Notes: generated by a model not told the origin, from the letters alone. A DNA stretch of 64,000 nucleotides from Poecilobothrus nobilitatus (GCA_947095535.1 OX352773.1:110863950-110927949), one strand, 5' to 3'; counted from the first letter of the stretch, positions 1 through 11,429 are shown. Numbers and translations are program-made.

Positions 1-3000
1 TGACTTTATTTTAGGAACAGTGATGACTCTGTGATCGTATGTTCGGCGAATACTAGGAAATGTTATATTTATTTGTTGAAAGTTGTTTAATTTTTTAACT
101 AATTGTTTCATAGAGCCAAAATTTATTTCTTGTGAAGCGTTGTAACTTAAACGAATACCTTTCACTTTGCAAACAGTTTTTTCGCATTTGGAGTTGGTAC
201 TATATATTTTGTATGCATAGTTCTTTGCACCACCTCTAACAAATTCTGTAATATAGCTTCCAATTCCATATTCTTCAAGCTCATCTGTCATATCTCCTAT
301 GAAAACTCCAGTTGGAGGGTTATGTTCTCCTTCACGTGCTACATATATTATTGAATCTGTATCGTAATACAATACTCGTTCTTTTAAATTGTCTAAGTAA
401 GAATACAATTTTAAACGAGCTTGTGTGGTAGTGTGAGCAGCTATGCAAACGTTAACTGTTGATAATGATTCAGCTGTTTCTTCTTTGTATTCCCAATTTA
501 CCAAAACTGTTTTTTCGTTTATTGGAGATATTTGATTTACATTCTTCGAAGGATCAGTAAGAAGAGTAAATAATTCATAAGGCTCATTTATTATTTCAGT
601 TTTTGATTGATTTTCTCTCTGTCCAAATTTAGCCCAGAAAGAGTTTAACATTAAGTTAGCTAATGATCTAAGTTCAGGATTTTTTTCTATATCGTTAGAC
701 TGTAAATTTATGCCTTCTAATTTGGAAAATTTTTCTAAATATTTGCACTTTTCCTTTGGTGTTCTGCAAAAGCTAGGCCAGCCAGAAGCTCCTTGTTTAA
801 TTTTAAGGAACTTGTTCATCATTTCTGTAAAAATTCCTTGTTGTGATGTAAGGGGATTAAATTGTTTAACAGTATACTCCCATACGTCGTATATTTCCAC
901 AATTTTGTATCCCTGTTTAACAGCTTCTCTTACTTCATCTATAACCCACGTTCCTAAAATTGACCTACTACGATTTTCATGCGAGCAGTCATCATTATTC
1001 ATTTCCAAACTACATGTTTGACAGCAGGAAAACATTAGCTTATTATTTTGATTTATTGGCAAAACCGGGTGATAGAGTTTTTCTGGGGGAAGTATCAATG
1101 CCTTTATTAATCCTTCAGTATCATTTAAATTTAATTAATTGCATTCAATTTTTCCAACATGAACTTTTGGATGACCCACTGGAAATTTTCCATATTTACA
1201 CACCCAAGGATATAGTGAGCATATATCTATATATATTATTTTTTCACCAGACGCACATTTATAATATGTTCTTGTGTTTCCTGTTCTACCGCCATAAAAC
1301 GCATCACGTGGTTTTAGTGGTATCAAACTTTCGTTCTCCAATTTTGCGAAAAATTCTATGTATTCTTTTGATCTCATTTCGTTTCGAAATTCACACTCCC
1401 ACTCTTCAATTACTTGATAACCTATAGAGCGTAATTTATTGGCTTTGCATAATGTAGCCTCATAACGTGTTTCATATTTTTTATCATTATTATTTTTGAA
1501 ACATTTTGGATGGCCATGGTAATAACAGCCATAAAACTCAAATATTTGTTTTGTGTCTGTGCAATATCCGTCAACACGAAGACCAAAAATTACTTTTTCT
1601 TTTCCGTTACCACTATGCTGAATTTTTATTTTTCTTTGTTTTTCTTCCCACATTAACCATTTTATGGCAATGATTGACTGGTTTTCTGATAAGCGATATC
1701 CTTGTTTAGGTATAAGTCCAATTGTATACGGTTTTAAAAAATTCCTTCTAAAAACCAAATTACACGCTGATGCAATTGTAGTGGCCTCTAAAAATGGCTC
1801 AACCTTACATTCTTCCAAAAATAGCTGTCTGAATTTAATACAGGCTGCTGTCAAAATTTTTACGTCATTCATACAATATTCTACAAGTTCCTTTTGGAGG
1901 TTAAAAGACTTGTTTTATTTTCTTCATACCATTCAAGAAATTGTTTTCTTTCTGATGCACTCTTTGAATTATAACAGTAATATTTCCGATCGGGTAACTT
2001 TCCATTATATTTTATATTATTTTTACGATTAAACATATGAGGAAAATATCCTTTTTTTAAATTTATATCTAAATCAAATGCTTTCGGTAAACTAGATAAC
2101 GGCATTCGAAAATAGTTTAGTGAATCAATAAATTTCACTTTATCTAACAGCATTAAAATTATCTTTGTTCCCCTCATAATTAGTTTTGGTTTCATGATGG
2201 TTTTCTCTAAGATATAGTTTAATAAAAACTGATTATCAAATGCTTGTCCGTTATGTGCAATAACTACAACTTTATGAAATATCTTTCTTTGGTTGAGTAT
2301 ATATTCTAAGAACATTTGTATTGGATTTTGTTTCAACACATGTTCTCTAAGTCTACAAAAATTGCATCTTTCAACATTACACAATATACAATGCGTGTAA
2401 CGTTGTTCCAAAATACATAAATCAGGCTGATGTTCAATTATATCCCCTATTGCAACACCTTCATGAAGTTTCTCCCCGATGATATCATCTTGAGTTGTTG
2501 CGAGATCGTAGAAAATATATAATAAATTTTTAAGTTCAGCTAATTCTTTACACGGTGTAATAAAGCATTGGTGGTCTGAAGCTACATTTATATTACAGTT
2601 TTTACACAAATGTCCAGAGCATATATATGATTTACATCGGTTCTGTATACTTTAAAGCATTTTGTACAGGAATTTATAAGAGTACAAATAGATTTTTTAT
2701 TTGTAGATGATGTTGCTTTATGATTATCAAAACAAGTTTGACCTTTAAAACTTCGATTGCATACATCACATTTAATATTTGGAAAATTTACGTCACATGC
2801 TGCAGATGATTTACAAAAGAAACACGACTGTTTACATCTGTGAGACAATCTATTGTTATACGGAACATTACATGTTTGACAAAAGTAATCACAAATAAAT
2901 GCTGCTGTTAATGATGTAATTACATTGAAGTGACCTTCATCGTATATCAAATTCAATCTTTTTTCCTTATCTTCTTCACCTTGAAAAATAATTGATTTTC

Positions 3001-3060
3001 CTTTTACTCTTTAATAATTTTTAACTTTTTACACAATTTATACATAATGTCTTGAATGTT
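1..3060 (-). pseudogene. Polinton protein-primed DNA polymerase B, broken, copy 1
   Basis: This is a family B, protein-primed DNA polymerase of the Polinton/Maverick type, which would replicate the element. Reading leftward, a Cys-rich segment (2600-2950) comes first, then the exonuclease motifs. Exo I reads YDLAT, with Ala where the family has Glu, near 2495. Exo II reads AHNGQAFDNQF near 2250. Motif A is IDICSLYP near 1230, motif B is NSFWAKFG near 630, and motif C is YYDTDS near 355. The reading frame breaks near 2620 and near 1905, and has one in-frame stop at 1132-1134; beyond that it stays open to the window edge. The N-terminus is lost beyond about 3060, and the C-terminus lies outside the window. 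It is diverged from the two other polymerase copies here, so it is a separate insertion. Confidence 0.85.
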
Positions 3061-4340
3061 ACTTTAAAAAAAAGCAATTACTCATAACTTATTTTGAATC
3101 ACTTTTATTCTTTTGTTTTTTTTTTTTTTTTTTTTTTCAACATTCTTACATAACAATAAAATCTTATACGGTGATACTAAGAATTTTTTTCTTTCCTCTT
3201 CTTTAAATACTTCATAGAAAAAAAGATAACAAGAAGGAATAAAAGCATCTCAAAATTGCATCCATTTTGTCAAGGTTGAATCTTTATCTAACATTTAAAA
3301 ACCAGTTTGCACTTTTTCTTTTAATTTTTTTAAAATTAGTTTTAAAATTTTAAAGAAACGTAGTTGCACATCTTTTTGTTCTGTTTTGATTTTTCTCTTT
3401 AATTTTTATAAAGCATTTTTTCTTATTCTTTTCATATATGCCTATTACTTAAGCTAAGTATACATCAACAAGAAGTATACCTGTACCACGTTAGATATTT
3501 TTGATTTCTTGTTATTTTCTTTTTATTCATATTTTTTTCTTGAACACAGAATAAATCTGTTTTATTTTTATATTCCTGTTTTCAAAATAGGTGACAAATG
3601 CAATTATCCTGACTTGAATTTTTTTCTTTTTTTATTCTTCACAGATTAGGCAACATACAATGCGCTTAAGCAACATGTTAGTCGTTAAGTACTTCCACAG
3701 CTTTAATTTCCTGGTTGTCTTCTTTTCATTCATATTTTTTTTTGAACATTCTTACAAACAAAAAATATCTTACATGACACACCGACAATAATCATTAGTT
3801 TTTTTCTTTTAACTTCTTTAAATAGTTAAAGTAGAAAAAAAAAAACAACACAAATAGTTAGGTACATCTAAAAACACATAATTTTTTTTCAATGGTTTGA
3901 TCATTATGTAGACGTAAAAACAGGTATGCACTTTTTCTTTATGAATTTTAAAGATGCGTTGTACCTTTTTAAATTGTTCTATTTTGTACGTTTAAACTTT
4001 TTTTTGTTTTTTTCCTTTTACATTCATTAACCATTTTTTTGTTTCTACTTTTCATATGCGCCTATTACTTAAGCCAAGTATACATCAATAAGAAGTAGAC
4101 CTGTACCACGTTAGATATTTTTGATTTCTTGTTTTTTTTTTCAACATTCTTACATAACAATTAATTAATGCTTTTTCTTTCCTCTTCTTTAAATACTTCA
4201 TAAAAAAAACGAAAGAAAAAAACAACAAATAAAAAACAACAAACAACAACATCTTAAAATTTGCAAGCATAAAAAAAATATTTTTTCTTACTATTTCCAT
4301 GTTTAGCTATTACTTAAAACAAGTATACAATCCTTATAAA
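3060..4340. repeat. T-rich imperfect tandem repeat, no gene
   Basis: Homopolymer-rich sequence in which blocks recur imperfectly. 'Cctattacttaagc' followed by 'aagtatacatcaa' occurs at 3438 and 4062. A 'caacattcttacataacaa' block occurs at 3139 and 4142, with a related one at 3745. The copies are about 400-620 bp apart. Short lysine- and phenylalanine-rich open frames here reflect A/T runs only. Confidence 0.5.
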
Positions 4341-4344
4341 CAAC

Positions 4345-4480
4345 AAGAGTTGTCTGACGGTAGCCGCCGCCTGTCTGACCTACTTTTATGTCGTTAACCT
4401 ACTCCTGTCTGACCTAATTACAGTTTGACCTACTTCCGGGTGACCTTGACCTACTGACCTGTCTGGCCCAAGTGCCTACC
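4345..4480. repeat. short GC-richer repeat of a TGACCTAC(T) motif
   Basis: Roughly 130 bp in which 'tgtctgacctact' and variants recur five or more times, standing out from the AT-rich surroundings. It abuts the 5' break of the LINE fragment that follows. No coding potential is seen. Confidence 0.5.
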
Positions 4481-4495
4481 TATCTACTTCTACTA

Positions 4496-5113
4496 CTTAA
4501 TGTAAATAAATGCGCATTGTTATCTTATACAGGTCGTTCTAGTCCTATTTTTTTCAACTATAACTTAGATGGTATTAGTTTACCTAAAGTTACTTCAATA
4601 AAAGACTTAGGTGTGTATTTTGATTCCCAACTTAGTTTTAAAATTCATTATAATAATATTCTAAATAAAGGTAATTCATTATTGGGGTTTGTTAAACGTT
4701 CTTCTAAGGAATTTTCTGATCCCTATGTTCTTAAATCGTTGTACACTTGTCTTGTAAGACCGAACCTGGAATATGCTAGTCAGGTTTGGTCTCCATTTTA
4801 CATGGTACACATTAATAGGATCGAGGCAGTACAGAAAAACTTTCTTAGATTTGCCTTACGCCACTTGCCATGGTCAAATCCTATTATTTTGCCACCATAT
4901 GAAAAAAGGCTAAAGTTAATTGATTTGTGTACTTTAAGTTTTAGACGTGAGGTTTCTGATGTTATTTTCATTACAGAGATTGTCAAGGGTTATGTTAAAT
5001 CTACTTTAATTTCTATTAAAATTAATATTAGAAATCTTCAACGCCTTCGCTCTTGCAATTTGTTTAAAACCTATAATCATAGGACTAATTATGGCAATGC
5101 TTATTATAGGTAA
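4496..5113 (+). pseudogene. LINE ORF2 C-terminal fragment (thumb and 3' domain)
   Basis: About 205 codons of the region downstream of the reverse-transcriptase palm. Recognisable blocks are IKDLGVYFD, the LVRPNLEYASQVWSP block (near 4755-4795), the RIEAVQKNFLRFALR block and the LPPYEKRLKLIDL block. These are typical of CR1/L2/jockey-superfamily LINEs. The catalytic FADD and the endonuclease are missing because the element is 5'-truncated. The remaining frame is uninterrupted to TAA at 5111-5113, so the insertion is not very old. Confidence 0.8.
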
Positions 5114-5452
5114 CTAATATAAACTTATTCGTATGCTTATTATAGGTAACGAACATAAACTTAACATTGACTTTACACTTACAAAACATTCCCAAAAACA
5201 AAAATTATACAATCGCTATTAATATTAGGATTCTTTTTTTGTTTTTGTTTCTTGTTGCACTGTAAAGTATATACCTATGTATATGATTTTTAATTTTAAT
5301 CTTAGTTCTAAGTTTATTTATACTTAACATTTATGTAATTTTTATTATAACTTTTATTGTATTTAACAATTTATTATTGTTTACTAGTTATTATATATAT
5401 TATAAATTTTATGTAAACTGTTTGTGGTAAGCAGTATAAATAAATAAATAAT
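4496..5452 (+). mobile_element. 5'-truncated LINE 3' end with (TAAA)n tail
   Basis: The 3' end of a non-LTR retrotransposon: the C-terminal part of ORF2, a 3' UTR of about 320 bp, and a tail of 'taaataaataaataa' at 5437-5452 that marks the 3' terminus. The 5' end is lost abruptly near 4496, as expected from incomplete reverse transcription. The tail abuts two small minus-strand open frames, which suggests this was the insertion point. No target duplication was resolved. Confidence 0.75.
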
Positions 5453-5672
5453 CGTTTTCAAAATTTCACCATTTTTATCTTCAATAAAGATGTCTAGGTC
5501 TTCAAAATGTTGTGTTGCATTTGCCATATAATATATATATGAATTTTATAAATTAAATTTTTATTTGTTAATTCTTACCTGCGAATAAAAGTGAAATAGT
5601 ATTTATAAAACGAAATAGTTCTCTTGGCAGAGTTTTTTCTTCGTTGTATATTATTCGCTCAATATCATGCAT
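5453..5672 (-). other. two small minus-strand open frames abutting a LINE tail
   Basis: A 34-codon frame runs from ATG at 5672 to TAA at 5568-5570, starting MHDIERIIYNEEK. It ends in a good splice-donor context (CAG|GTAAGA). A second frame starts at ATG 5527 (MANATQHFEDLDIFIEDKN) and is cut by the LINE tail after about 25 codons. Both have normal codon content, unlike random AT-rich frames. I do not recognise a family. They could be exons of one gene or chance frames. Confidence 0.25.
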
Positions 5673-5859
5673 TTTTTAATTAATTTAAAAACCTTTGTCT
5701 AGCAATATTTACAACAGTATAAATAAAATGTTAAAAATGTTAGCATTATTTATACGAAGAAACCAATATATATATATATGAAAGAAATTTTGTTGAATAA
5801 TATTACTTATAATTAAATACTTTATCACCTGAAATTTACAAGTACTCTATTTATAAAAT

Positions 5860-6530
5860 GCAGTATTTTTCACATGTGTAAATACATTAAGAGGTCACTT
5901 CCTCGTTCATTTTCTATGCAAAAAACAACTTTTTTCGGTACCATTTCTTAGGAAACTACTTGGCCGATTTTTGTGAAATTTTCCACACATGTTCTTACTG
6001 CCAAATACAAAATTTTAAGCTGAGGAATTAGTATAGCTTGGTTTCAGAATTATGACATGAAGAAAACTAAATGTACGTTTTTCGAACTTCTTTAATATTG
6101 TTAAAAAAACTATAAAAACATATAAAAAAAATCCTCAGCTTAAAATATGGCTATTGAAACCACCTTGAAAACAAAAAAAAAGCGTGTTGGTAGCTCTTAT
6201 GGTTTTATAGAAACGTGTAACGAAAGTTAAAAAAGTGAATTGTTCAGAAAAGCCAAAAAAACTAAAAAGAAATCGTTTTTGAACTAAAATTTTTTTAATT
6301 TTTGTTTTTCTAACTATTTCCGCGCTTTACTTTTCCTGCGTTGAAGTTCTTTAGTATCACAGCAATCTTATTTTGCAGTTCTTCTCGGTCCCTCTCCCGG
6401 TCACTCGTTTGTTTATAAACTCCGACTAATTCTACTTAGAAAAATTTTTAATAAAATTTTTTATTTGCAAAATTTAGTACAATAGTTGTAACTTTCCTTA
6501 CAATTTTCAACTACTTCTACTACTCAGATA
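5860..6530. other. gene-free stretch, probable decayed non-autonomous repeat
   Basis: No coding potential. The segment around 5930-6060 ('aggaaactacttggccgattttt') has the look of a degenerate insect repeat, and 'cctcagcttaaaat' at 6133 is an inverted match to 'attttaagctgagg' near 6015. No family is assigned. Confidence 0.35.
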
Positions 6531-6784
6531 AATTGGGAGTGGGATTTTTTATACGCAGAACTGAGTATAAAATTAGAATCGGCAATAAAAAAAAATCGAT
6601 ATTTTTATTTTATTTTCGAGGGAGGTCAAGGGGGTCATTAAAGAATTTCCAACAACAGAAAAATTTATCATCTGGACCGGATACATGTAACTGTTGCTCT
6701 ATAGAAAATTATAAAATAGATTTGAAAAATCTGATTAAATGGTACAAGCATAATAGGAAGCGGACAAATAGTATCGGAAATACA

Positions 6785-7065
6785 TAGTTCAGCCAGACGA
6801 AACTTTCGTCAAAGAAAATTTATTCAAAAAGGTTTAAACGATACTTGGCAAATCAATTTAGTAGAAATGATTCCATATGCAAAGTTTAACAAAGGGAATA
6901 AACATTTATGAACTGTAACAGACATCTTTTTGAAATATATTTATGCTGAACCAATTAAAACTAACAATGCAAAACATTTTTAAACGGGCTGGAATACTAC
7001 CAACAAATATTCAACCTGATCAAGGTAAAGAGTTTTTCAACAAAGAATTTAAAAAACTTATGTAA
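6785..7065 (+). pseudogene. Polinton integrase fragment (N-terminal half of the catalytic core)
   Basis: A decayed retroviral-type DDE integrase of a Polinton. The translated segments QARRNFRQRK-like, LNDTWQINLVEM, IPYAKFNKGNK, YAEPIKTNNAK and PDQGKEFFNKEFKKLM are collinear with the other integrase copies in this window. The first catalytic Asp (in W-Q-x-D-L) is Asn here. Two in-frame stops and a frameshift are present, and the chromodomain end is missing. It is an isolated relic. Confidence 0.75.
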
Positions 7066-7079
7066 AAAAAAAATTAATC

Positions 7080-7680
7080 ATTAACATACATATGAAAGAA
7101 AAATGAAAGTTTCATACACATATTTAAAATATTTTTATTTTTTTAATTTGTGCATTTTAGTTTCGCTTTCTTATTTTAGTAATTTTAATAATATGATTTT
7201 AATAAAATACATTTATCTCAAAAAGCTTTTTTTATTTTGCATGTATTTAATTCTGTATTAAATTAAGTTCATGATTAAGTTCGTTACTCATTAGTCATTT
7301 TAGTCAAGATTTTATACGTCATACAACTGCACAAAATACACCTGTTTCATGTTTTATATTAAAAAAGAATTAAAATAGCTTGAAATAATCAACTTAAACT
7401 GCATTTAATTAACATTTTTATTGCAAAACCATAAACATTCACTACATACAATAGGATATTTTTGATAATTTCATAACACTACATCTTTCCAATATAATAT
7501 AGTCTATTTAAAATCTAAGACGGTTGATACATGCGCCCAATAACTTCGGCGGGGTCCAATTCCATCCTAGATCCAACAAATGGTGAAAATTTCTTTATAT
7601 TTATAGTAGTATAGTTATATTATATTTATAATAGCTGATAAAGCCCAGCCTTTATTTCTTTCTTGAAATTCTTCTAATTT
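7080..7680. other. gene-free stretch with one GC-rich coding-like island
   Basis: AT-rich sequence without convincing genes. At about 7520-7585 lies a markedly GC-rich patch. On the minus strand it reads as a C-terminus (MELDPAEVIGRMYQPS, then a stop) preceded by an acceptor-like 'ttggatctag'. I cannot assign it. Confidence 0.3.
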
Positions 7681-7687
7681 TCGTAAA

Positions 7688-7812
7688 TGCAACTTGGAAA
7701 ATTGATTTTGCTTAAATGATTCCATATGCAAAATTCAACAAGGGATATAAATATTTATTATTAGTAATTGATACATTTTCAAAATTTTCGCAAGCAAAGC
7801 AAAAGTGCTAAT
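7688..7812 (+). pseudogene. Polinton integrase scrap
   Basis: A 40-codon fragment (ATWKIDFA, stop, MIPYAKFNKGYKYLLLVIDTFSK) that is collinear with the start of the integrase catalytic core. It includes the D-x-F and VIDTFSK segments. It has one in-frame stop and is cut on both sides. It lies less than 1 kb from another integrase scrap in the same orientation; the shared region overlaps, so they come from two different insertions or a duplication. Confidence 0.65.
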
Positions 7813-8049
7813 AATGTTTTAATTAATTAATAATACTGCTACTTCATTCTATCTCATTTTTTACAAAACGTGTTTAGAAGAATTAAAAATATTAAAGAGT
7901 TTATCAATAACAATAATTATGCTATTTCATTCTTTTCAATTTTGGTAATTTTTTATAAATTTGGTAATTTTGGTAATTTTCTTTGCAATTCTTGTATTTC
8001 ATATTTTTACCATAATGGTTACTGTTAATATTTAAACCTTAATATTATT

Positions 8050-9290
8050 TACTTTAATAGTCATAGTTTACGTAACAATGGGTATGGTGCAGTTGCAATT
8101 TTTGTAGCCAACTCTATTAGCAGTACGTTATTATTTGAAGAAGAATATCTTCAATTGAGCTTCTTAGTAGTCAAATTATTGAAACATAATGTCAATATTA
8201 TAGCTTGCTATAGGTCTCATTAAACTAAATTTGATGATTTCAACAATAAAATTGATGAACTAACCACTATTTATAAATGATCGTTCATACTAGGCCACTT
8301 CAATTTAAGTCTTTTAGACGAAAATAATACAGACATTAGGAGTTACAATGACACTCTATTGAGCAATGGCTATAATAATATGTAACAGGAGTACTACCGA
8401 ATTTGTCACAAGTATTGGAATTATGTGTAGTACTGTGATAGATCACTTTATAACTAGCATTGTTAATTTCCAATACCATGTTCATTTAGCAGATACTCAT
8501 CTGTCAGACCATCAGATGATGTTTGTCAGTGTTGATTTAAAACCTATAAGAGAGATTTTTAAGAAATCGAAAATTATTCTAAATTATGACGAGCTTTCTC
8601 ATGATCAAATTTGGAATACCTTAGGTTTCCTCGGAATTCCAAAATTCAATTTCTTATTTCAAATTCAAAAAAAAAAATATACTGAACATAAACCGTATAT
8701 ACAAAACTTACAGAGATAATGTTAAGACATTAATGAAAAATGTTAAATCTTCATTCTACGCTGAGCAAATTTTAAAAGATCTGGCGCATCTAACAAAGCT
8801 CTGGTCGGTATATAAATCAGTAATGACCAACACTAACCCGAAAACTAACAAAAATCTTATCAGACTTCTTAATCACGACAACATACGTGTCTCTGAATCA
8901 CAAGATGTTATGTTCTGATGACAGATAGCCTTAATATACGCATCGGAAATATAGACCATGATAATACGAACCCCTTAAATTATAGGCCCATTTCAGTACT
9001 ATGCTCATTTTCAAAAGACTTTGAGAGAACAATTAAAATACGACTAACATATTTTATAGAAAATAACAATATTCTGCATTCTGAGCAATATGATCTCGAA
9101 AAATATTCTAGTACAACATCGGAATGTCTTTCGTTAAATGAAAACATAACAAAAAGCGTTGATAAAAGTAAATTTACTCCGTGCTTGTTTATTGACATGT
9201 AAAAAGTATTCGACTGCGTAGATCATGCAATTCTGCTTCATAAATTGTCGCGTCTCAATATTTTTGGAAGTCAACTAAAGTTTTTTTAAT
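8050..9290 (+). pseudogene. decayed LINE: endonuclease and start of reverse transcriptase
   Basis: The order is typical of ORF2 of a jockey/CR1-superfamily LINE. First comes an apurinic-type endonuclease (GYGAVAIFVANS, IIACYRSH, ILGHFNLSLLDENN, then the SDH block in THLSDHQMMFVSV at about 8497-8530). A spacer follows, then the reverse-transcriptase N-terminus (NPLNYRPISVLCSFSK at about 8950-9010, and a CLFIDM-stop-KVFDCVDHAILL block near 9185-9235, which contains the first catalytic Asp). Several stops and frameshifts are present, and the rest of the RT is absent. It is an ancient remnant. Confidence 0.75.
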
Positions 9291-9424
9291 CTTATTTAAC
9301 CCAAAGAACGTAATGTGTTCTCATAGAAGACACGCTAAGCAGCACTGGCATAATAAAAAAAGATGTATCACAAGGATCAATATTGGGGCCTCTTCAAATT
9401 ATATATTGACTTACTTATATACTG

Positions 9425-9640
9425 ACTTATTTTGATTGCATAAGTGTATGTTATTAACTTATAAGATCTAGTAGGAAATGAAGGTTGTTGGTACTGTGGA
9501 AGTTATCAGGCAAGGTTAATGAACTGAACAATGGATTTTATGTAAGTTATTCTTGGTTATAAGCATGGGCTGTTAACTTATAAGTTCTAGTAGGAAGTAA
9601 AGCTTGTTAGTACTGTGGAAGTTGTTGCTTTTGCAAGCAA
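9425..9640. repeat. two-unit tandem repeat, with an inverted copy at 39.2 kb
   Basis: Two units of about 130 bp share 'ttaacttataag…ctagtaggaa' and 'tactgtggaagtt'. The first unit (about 9430-9535) is closely matched in inverted orientation at 39210-39310, so this is a dispersed family. No coding function is seen. Confidence 0.55.
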
Positions 9641-10500
9641 CAGAAAATACATTATCAGCAAAATCAGATAATGCTGGTTCAAAAGAACGTCAAAAATTAT
9701 ACCAAAATAGCAATGTAGTAAAACTTATAGATAAACTATATCTAGATATACACTACAACCTACACTTCTCATAAACAATGTTGATGTCCGAATTCTCCTA
9801 ACAGTAGAAAAGTCAGAATTTTACCTCTTTGCAGATGATTCTGACGAATCTCAACTGAAAATTTTAGAAGCTACCTTATTTATGTAACATGTAACTATTA
9901 ATCCTAGTGTGCTATTGCCACATATTGCTGTATTAGAAAAAACTAATGCCAAGTGCATTACAAACGTATAGAGGTAAAAAGTTTTACAATTCCCCAGAAT
10001 AGTTCATCAATATCACTTGATAATGTTTTCATTGGACAGTTACCAAACACAACAATATTTTGTATGACGGGAAATACAGGTTACTCTGGAAAAAGATCAA
10101 AAAAATCCATACAATTTTAAACATTTTCATATTTCGCAATTTATATTAAATATAAATGTAGTTCAAGTACCCAATTCAGCAATTGAAACTAGTTTTTCCG
10201 AAGAAAATAATTGCCACACTAGAGCGAATAGTACGCGTTTTGCAAGTACTGGAATTTACCATAATGATAAAGGTCATCAGATAACAAAGTGATATGTATG
10301 GCAATGGATTTTTTATACTAACTTTTGATTTAACTCCAGATGTATCTGGAAATGAAGTGTGTTAAGGTTTACTTAATCAGGGCACAATTAGAATAGAGGC
10401 AAGGCTATCACAACCCCTTACATCAATACTAACTGATATTGTTTATGGAGAATTTGTGCATGCTTACAAATTGATAAAAATCGAAATATATTGACAAACC
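9638..10500 (+). pseudogene. Polinton major capsid protein, decayed outer copy
   Basis: Decayed hexon-like double-jelly-roll capsid protein, collinear with the better copy at 23155-24415. Matching blocks include QPTLLINNVDVRILLTVEK, QLKILEATLFM, VKSFTIPQNSSSISLDNVF, GQLPNTTIFCMTGNTGYSG and the FNNGFFMLIFDLTPD-like block. About the first 160 residues are missing: the gene starts abruptly where the 9.4-9.6 kb repeat ends. Frameshifts and stops occur throughout. It belongs to the older Polinton that was later interrupted at 11911. Confidence 0.85.
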
Positions 10501-10523
10501 TATAAATAGCATACATTAAAGTA

Positions 10524-10580
10524 TTTATTTATTTATTTATTTGGTCTTTACAAGGGCATGCAATGCCTTTGCAAAGTGAG
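10524..10580 (-). mobile_element. tiny LINE insertion with 10-bp target duplication
   Basis: A 57-bp insert of (TTTA)n followed by about 38 bp. It is flanked by a perfect direct repeat 'cattaaagta' at 10514-10523 and 10581-10590. Read on the minus strand it ends in an (AAAT)n tail, the signature of an extremely 5'-truncated LINE insertion. It lies in the old Polinton, between capsid and protease genes. Confidence 0.6.
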
Positions 10581-10644
10581 CATTAAAGTAAATATGAATA
10601 TTTGACAAAATGTCACTGTCTTGTACACTTGTAGATGTAACATT

Positions 10645-10927
10645 TTGCTATAATGATAATAATAACGTGTTTGCGAAAGATATTTGTACAGTTGGTATTA
10701 AAATACCTTGTAAAAGATTGTAAAAGAGTTCAAGAATAAATTTCCAACTAGGGATTTGGCAAATAATAATTTTGAAAATTACTCTTTTGGAACTGTGTAC
10801 AACGTTAGAGTAAATAAGGAGCTCTGTCAAATACTAGAAAAATTTGATGCTATTATAACAAATAAAAAAATCAAAAAAGAGTTTTTTCGAACTACATTAA
10901 AAAAACAACTCAAGTATATGATTTGAG
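10645..10927 (+). pseudogene. unknown small Polinton gene between capsid and protease
   Basis: A 66-codon open stretch (10728-10927) reads EFKNKFPTRDLANNN…YSFGTVYNVRVNKELCQ…KKQLKYMI, then TGA. Upstream, in another frame, a DNNNVFAKDICTVGIKIPC-like segment suggests one frameshift near 10715 in a gene of about 95 residues. The composition is protein-like (charged, no homopolymers). The corresponding interval in the inner Polinton (24416-24608) contains only A-rich non-coding DNA, so the gene is specific to the older element. No family recognised. Confidence 0.4.
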
Positions 10928-10944
10928 TCAATTTGATTAGTGAA

Positions 10945-11410
10945 CACCCTAGAAATAAGCAACATATTAAAATGTAACAAATACACAGGTACATTTTTTA
11001 AAGGAGTTTTTGCTTTAGATCAACTCCCCAAAAACTATTAAAAAACAAACTTCTTCAATTGTAAACACCGACAAAGCAAAAGATCCAGGGAGACATTGGT
11101 TAGCTATTTATATTTCAAAACATGGCTGTATTGAATATTTTGATTCGTTTGTTAAAAACCCAGATAAATTAGAAATTTTGAGTTACTTAATTAGAAACAG
11201 TTACAAAGTAATTATTAGATGTATGTGAACAATATTGTAGTGTTTATACTTAATAAAGATGTTGCGGTTATAATAAGAACGTCTTTTTAAAAAATTTAAT
11301 AACGTAAATCAACTAGAAAACGATAAATTGATTCTAAAAACCTTTCAAATTATATTTGGAAAATATAACCCATTACAAACTTCTGTTCCTAAACGTATAA
11401 AGAATAAAAA
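10945..11410 (+). pseudogene. Polinton adenain-like protease, decayed outer copy
   Basis: Collinear with the protease at 24609-25107: NILKCNKYTGTFFKGVFALDQLP, then (shifted) VNTDKAKDPGRHWLAIY with the catalytic His, and IEYFDSF with the Asp. The Cys region that follows is badly degraded and CGQ cannot be read. The gene would encode the maturation protease of the particle. At least three frame breaks. Confidence 0.75.
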
Positions 11411-11429
11411 CAATATAAACAGTTTTTAG

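Noticed and set aside
4085..4300. 71-codon minus-strand frame with a hydrophobic segment
   Set aside because: Encoded by T/A homopolymers inside a tandem repeat.
6533..6787. 84-codon frame before an integrase scrap
   Set aside because: No similarity to the integrase N-terminus seen in the other copies, and a low-complexity start; probably chance.
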